Shown here: piece after piece, positions 5,834 to 6,941 of the stretch
How the letters are laid out: every line of letters starts with the position of its first letter
Position numbering within the stretch: the first letter of the stretch is position 1
The notes under the pieces: model-generated
Seen by the model: only the letters and a program-made list of their open reading frames with translations
Databases searched by the model: none
What the model was told of the DNA's origin: nothing
Origin: Brachybacterium sp.
Lineage (GTDB): Bacteria > Actinomycetota > Actinomycetes > Actinomycetales > Dermabacteraceae
Length of the DNA: 6,941 bases
NCBI GenBank assembly: GCA_027322375.1
Contig: DAHVRS010000502.1
Coordinates: 1 to 6,941 of the forward strand
Direction of reading: 5' to 3'
Made by a program: the position numbers and the translations under genes

Positions 5834-6496
5834 CTAGGACTCGCCCGTGCGCGCCAGGACGAGCAGCACATCCCCCTCGCGGCCACCGGGGACCGGACGG
5901 ACCGACGGCGCAGGGCGGAAGCCGAGGCGCGCGGCGAGGGCGAGCGAGGCGGTGTTCCCCGCGGCGGTCACGGCGATGATCTCGCGGTCCGCGTGCTCGG
6001 CTGGTGAGTGATCTGTCGTGAAGCGGTCGAGCACGGCATGCATCGCCTCGGTCGCGACCCCGCGCCCGGTGACGCGAGGGTCCAGCCGCCAGTAGGCGCT
6101 CAGCACCTCCGTGCCCGCCACCTCCATCGGCGAGAGGCCGACGACCCCCAGCAGCCCCGCAGGCAGAGGCGCCTCGGACCCGCTCGCCGTGCTCGCGGCT
6201 CTCTCATCAGCGGTGAGTCCAGGGTCCGGCTGCAGCGCCCGCACGGTGAAGTGCCCGATCCCGTGACGCTCCCAGTCCCTGCACCATTCCCGCAGCACCC
6301 AGCGCATCTGCGCCGGCGACGTCAGCGGGGCGGTCGAGTCCTCGACGAAGGCGCGCGGGTCCGCGTGGAGCGCGAACAGCGCCGCTACGTCTGTTCCGCC
6401 GGCCCTGTCGTCTCCATCGGTGCCGTCGGCCCCGTCGGTCCCCGTGAACCCAGCCACCGGGTCCAGGCGCAGCCGCGCCGTCACCAGCCGCGTCAT
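5834..6496 (-). CDS. GNAT family N-acetyltransferase, RimJ/RimL-like
   Basis: This 220-residue cytosolic enzyme probably moves an acetyl group from acetyl-CoA to an amine; the substrate is unknown. The opening TARLRLDPV (6-14) matches the first strand of RimJ/RimL-type GNATs. YWRLDPRVTGRGVATEA (135-151) holds the acetyl-CoA pyrophosphate loop R141-x-x-G-x-G146. NTASLALAARLGF (181-193) is the usual Asn-to-Phe motif of the last helix. Two low-complexity insertions stand out: Gly/Asp/Thr repeats at about 19-35, and an Ala/Ser/Pro-rich segment at about 90-112. I chose the ATG at 6496 because AGGAGGCGGAG lies just upstream and the family fold begins there. Longer starts at 6526 (ATG) and 6580 (GTG) lack a Shine-Dalgarno and would add up to 28 unconserved residues across two inverted repeats. 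It is probably co-transcribed with gluQRS. RimJ/L relatives can modify ribosomal proteins, but nothing here proves that. Confidence 0.87.
   Translation of the reverse strand: MTRLVTARLRLDPVAGFTGTDGADGTDGDDRAGGTDVAALFALHADPRAFVEDSTAPLTSPAQMRWVLREWCRDWERHGIGHFTVRALQPDPGLTADERAASTASGSEAPLPAGLLGVVGLSPMEVAGTEVLSAYWRLDPRVTGRGVATEAMHAVLDRFTTDHSPAEHADREIIAVTAAGNTASLALAARLGFRPAPSVRPVPGGREGDVLLVLARTGES
6415..6441 (-). repeat. Three 9-bp tandem coding repeats in the acetyltransferase
   Basis: CATCGGTGC, CGTCGGCCC and CGTCGGTCC follow each other directly. On the minus strand they encode the core of the Gly-Thr/Ala-Asp run near residues 19-30, between the first strand and first helix of the GNAT fold. 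In-frame gain or loss of units would change only a surface loop. Confidence 0.6.
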
Positions 6497-6505
6497 GGTC
6501 ACCGG

Positions 6506-6516
6506 CTCCGCCTCCT
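6506..6516 (-). promoter_or_regulatory. Ribosome binding site of the GNAT acetyltransferase
   Basis: In minus-strand sense the site reads AGGAGGCGGAG, with the last GGAG nine bases before the ATG at 6496. It is the strongest Shine-Dalgarno on the minus strand of this window and decides the start of the acetyltransferase. Confidence 0.7.
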
Positions 6517-6530
6517 GCCCCGGCATGACG

Positions 6531-6573
6531 ACGGCGCGGCACCCACCGTCCGAGGGCGGGGACGCCGCGCCGT
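6531..6573. other. 10-bp inverted repeat in the leader of the acetyltransferase
   Basis: ACGGCGCGGC (6531-6540) and GCCGCGCCGT (6564-6573) are perfect 10-bp arms around 23 bases. It lies in the 111-bp gap between the small membrane protein and the acetyltransferase start at 6496. It may end the upstream transcript or be a structured leader. There is no T-tract on the minus-strand side. Confidence 0.45.
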
Positions 6574-6577
6574 GATG

Positions 6578-6593
6578 CACGGAGAGCTCCGTG
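6578..6593. other. 16-bp near-perfect palindrome after the small membrane protein gene
   Basis: CACGGAG (6578-6584) and CTCCGTG (6587-6593) are 7-bp arms separated by AG. In the minus strand it begins 14 bases past the TGA at 6608, directly before the longer inverted repeat at 6531-6573. It could be the first hairpin of a compound terminator, or a protein-binding palindrome upstream of the acetyltransferase. Confidence 0.4.
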
Positions 6594-6607
6594 ACGAGCG
6601 GGTCAGC

Positions 6608-6941
6608 TCAGGAGTCGCCGCGGTGGTTGCCGCGCTTGTCCTCGTCGACCGTGAAGGCGTCCGGGTCGGACTCGACCTTGACCTCCTTGGGCTCGACGTC
6701 CGAGGAGCGGTCCTCGCCCTTGAGCGCGGAGGCGACGTCACCGGCGTCGGCCGAGCCGACGGTGTCGGAGACGGTCGAGGAGTCCGAGTCGGAACCGGCC
6801 GAGGCGGGGTAGTGCGCGCGGGCGAAATCCGCGGGCGGCGCCCACGGATCCTCCACCGGGCGGGTCTTCTGCCAGGCGATGTAGCCCGCAGCGGCACCGG
6901 CGGAGGCCAGGCCCAGGATGAGCAGCACCTTGCCGGTGCCG
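6608..6941 (-). CDS. Small single-pass membrane protein with acidic tail, 5' end outside window
   Basis: The family is not firmly recognised. The reading frame is open to the window edge, reading GTGKVLLILG at its visible start; the GTG at 6928 would give 106 residues but has no Shine-Dalgarno, so the true start is probably beyond the window. Numbered from that GTG, residues 1-18 are a Gly/Ala-rich membrane helix followed by a short basic stretch (QKTR). Next come VEDPWAPPADF and a hydrophilic, Asp/Glu/Ser-rich tail of about 65 residues that is likely disordered. The helix followed by EDPWAPP recalls small actinobacterial proteins with a helix and an E-x-D-L-W motif (DLW-39 type), but the match is partial and the tail is much longer. 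By charge, the N-terminus is probably outside and the tail cytoplasmic. It is on the same strand as the acetyltransferase but 111 bp away, with two hairpins between. Confidence 0.7.
   Translation of the reverse strand, partial: GTGKVLLILGLASAGAAAGYIAWQKTRPVEDPWAPPADFARAHYPASAGSDSDSSTVSDTVGSADAGDVASALKGEDRSSDVEPKEVKVESDPDAFTVDEDKRGNHRGDS

Noticed and set aside
4842..5837. Plus-strand open frame of 331 codons opposite gluQRS
   Set aside because: Antisense to a well-conserved enzyme over its full length. The frame is open because of third-position G/C, and no motif is recognised.
4868..6007. Plus-strand open frame of 379 codons, very rich in Arg and Pro
   Set aside because: Its composition is typical of a wrong frame in GC-rich DNA, and it crosses two confident minus-strand genes.
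6497..6580. N-terminal extension of the acetyltransferase to the GTG at 6580 or ATG at 6526
   Set aside because: No Shine-Dalgarno, residues unlike the GNAT family, and overlap with two inverted repeats. The ATG at 6496 has a strong site and matches the fold's beginning.

Overview
The window is very GC-rich, with G/C at most third codon positions and GTG as well as ATG starts. The gene content fits an actinomycete, possibly a member of Micrococcales such as a Brachybacterium-like genus. That placement is inferred from base composition and protein style, not from a marker gene. There is no rRNA, tRNA, integrase, transposase or CRISPR array.

Layout. Bases 1-102 are a non-coding leader with two near-identical GC palindromes and a hairpin just before a Shine-Dalgarno. 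At 103-1485 (+) is a complete UDP-glucose/GDP-mannose 6-dehydrogenase with all catalytic residues visible. Bases 1486-1625 separate two convergent genes and hold two strong hairpins followed by four degenerate 22-bp tandem repeats, the last of which contains the stop codon of the next gene. At 1626-4790 (-) is a giant YhgE/Pip-family membrane protein. It has one N-terminal membrane helix, about 770 residues of predicted extracytoplasmic rod with two long arrays of Gly-marked heptads, and five C-terminal membrane helices. Its upstream gap (4791-4886) holds an 18-bp palindrome of TetR-operator type and a terminator-like inverted repeat at the end of the next gene. At 4887-5822 (-) is gluQRS, the glutamyl-queuosine tRNA(Asp) synthetase. 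It follows a GNAT N-acetyltransferase (5834-6496, -) by 11 bp, so the two are probably one transcription unit. At 6608-6941 (-) is the 3' part of a small single-pass membrane protein with an acidic tail, open at the window edge.

The genes do not form an obvious single pathway. The dehydrogenase supplies a uronic acid for cell-surface glycans, the Pip protein is an envelope protein, and gluQRS modifies tRNA. I see no convincing new multi-gene system. The points most worth a second look are the heptad architecture of the Pip protein, its palindromic operator candidate with no linked regulator, the tandem repeat that overlaps its stop codon, and the possible leaderless start.
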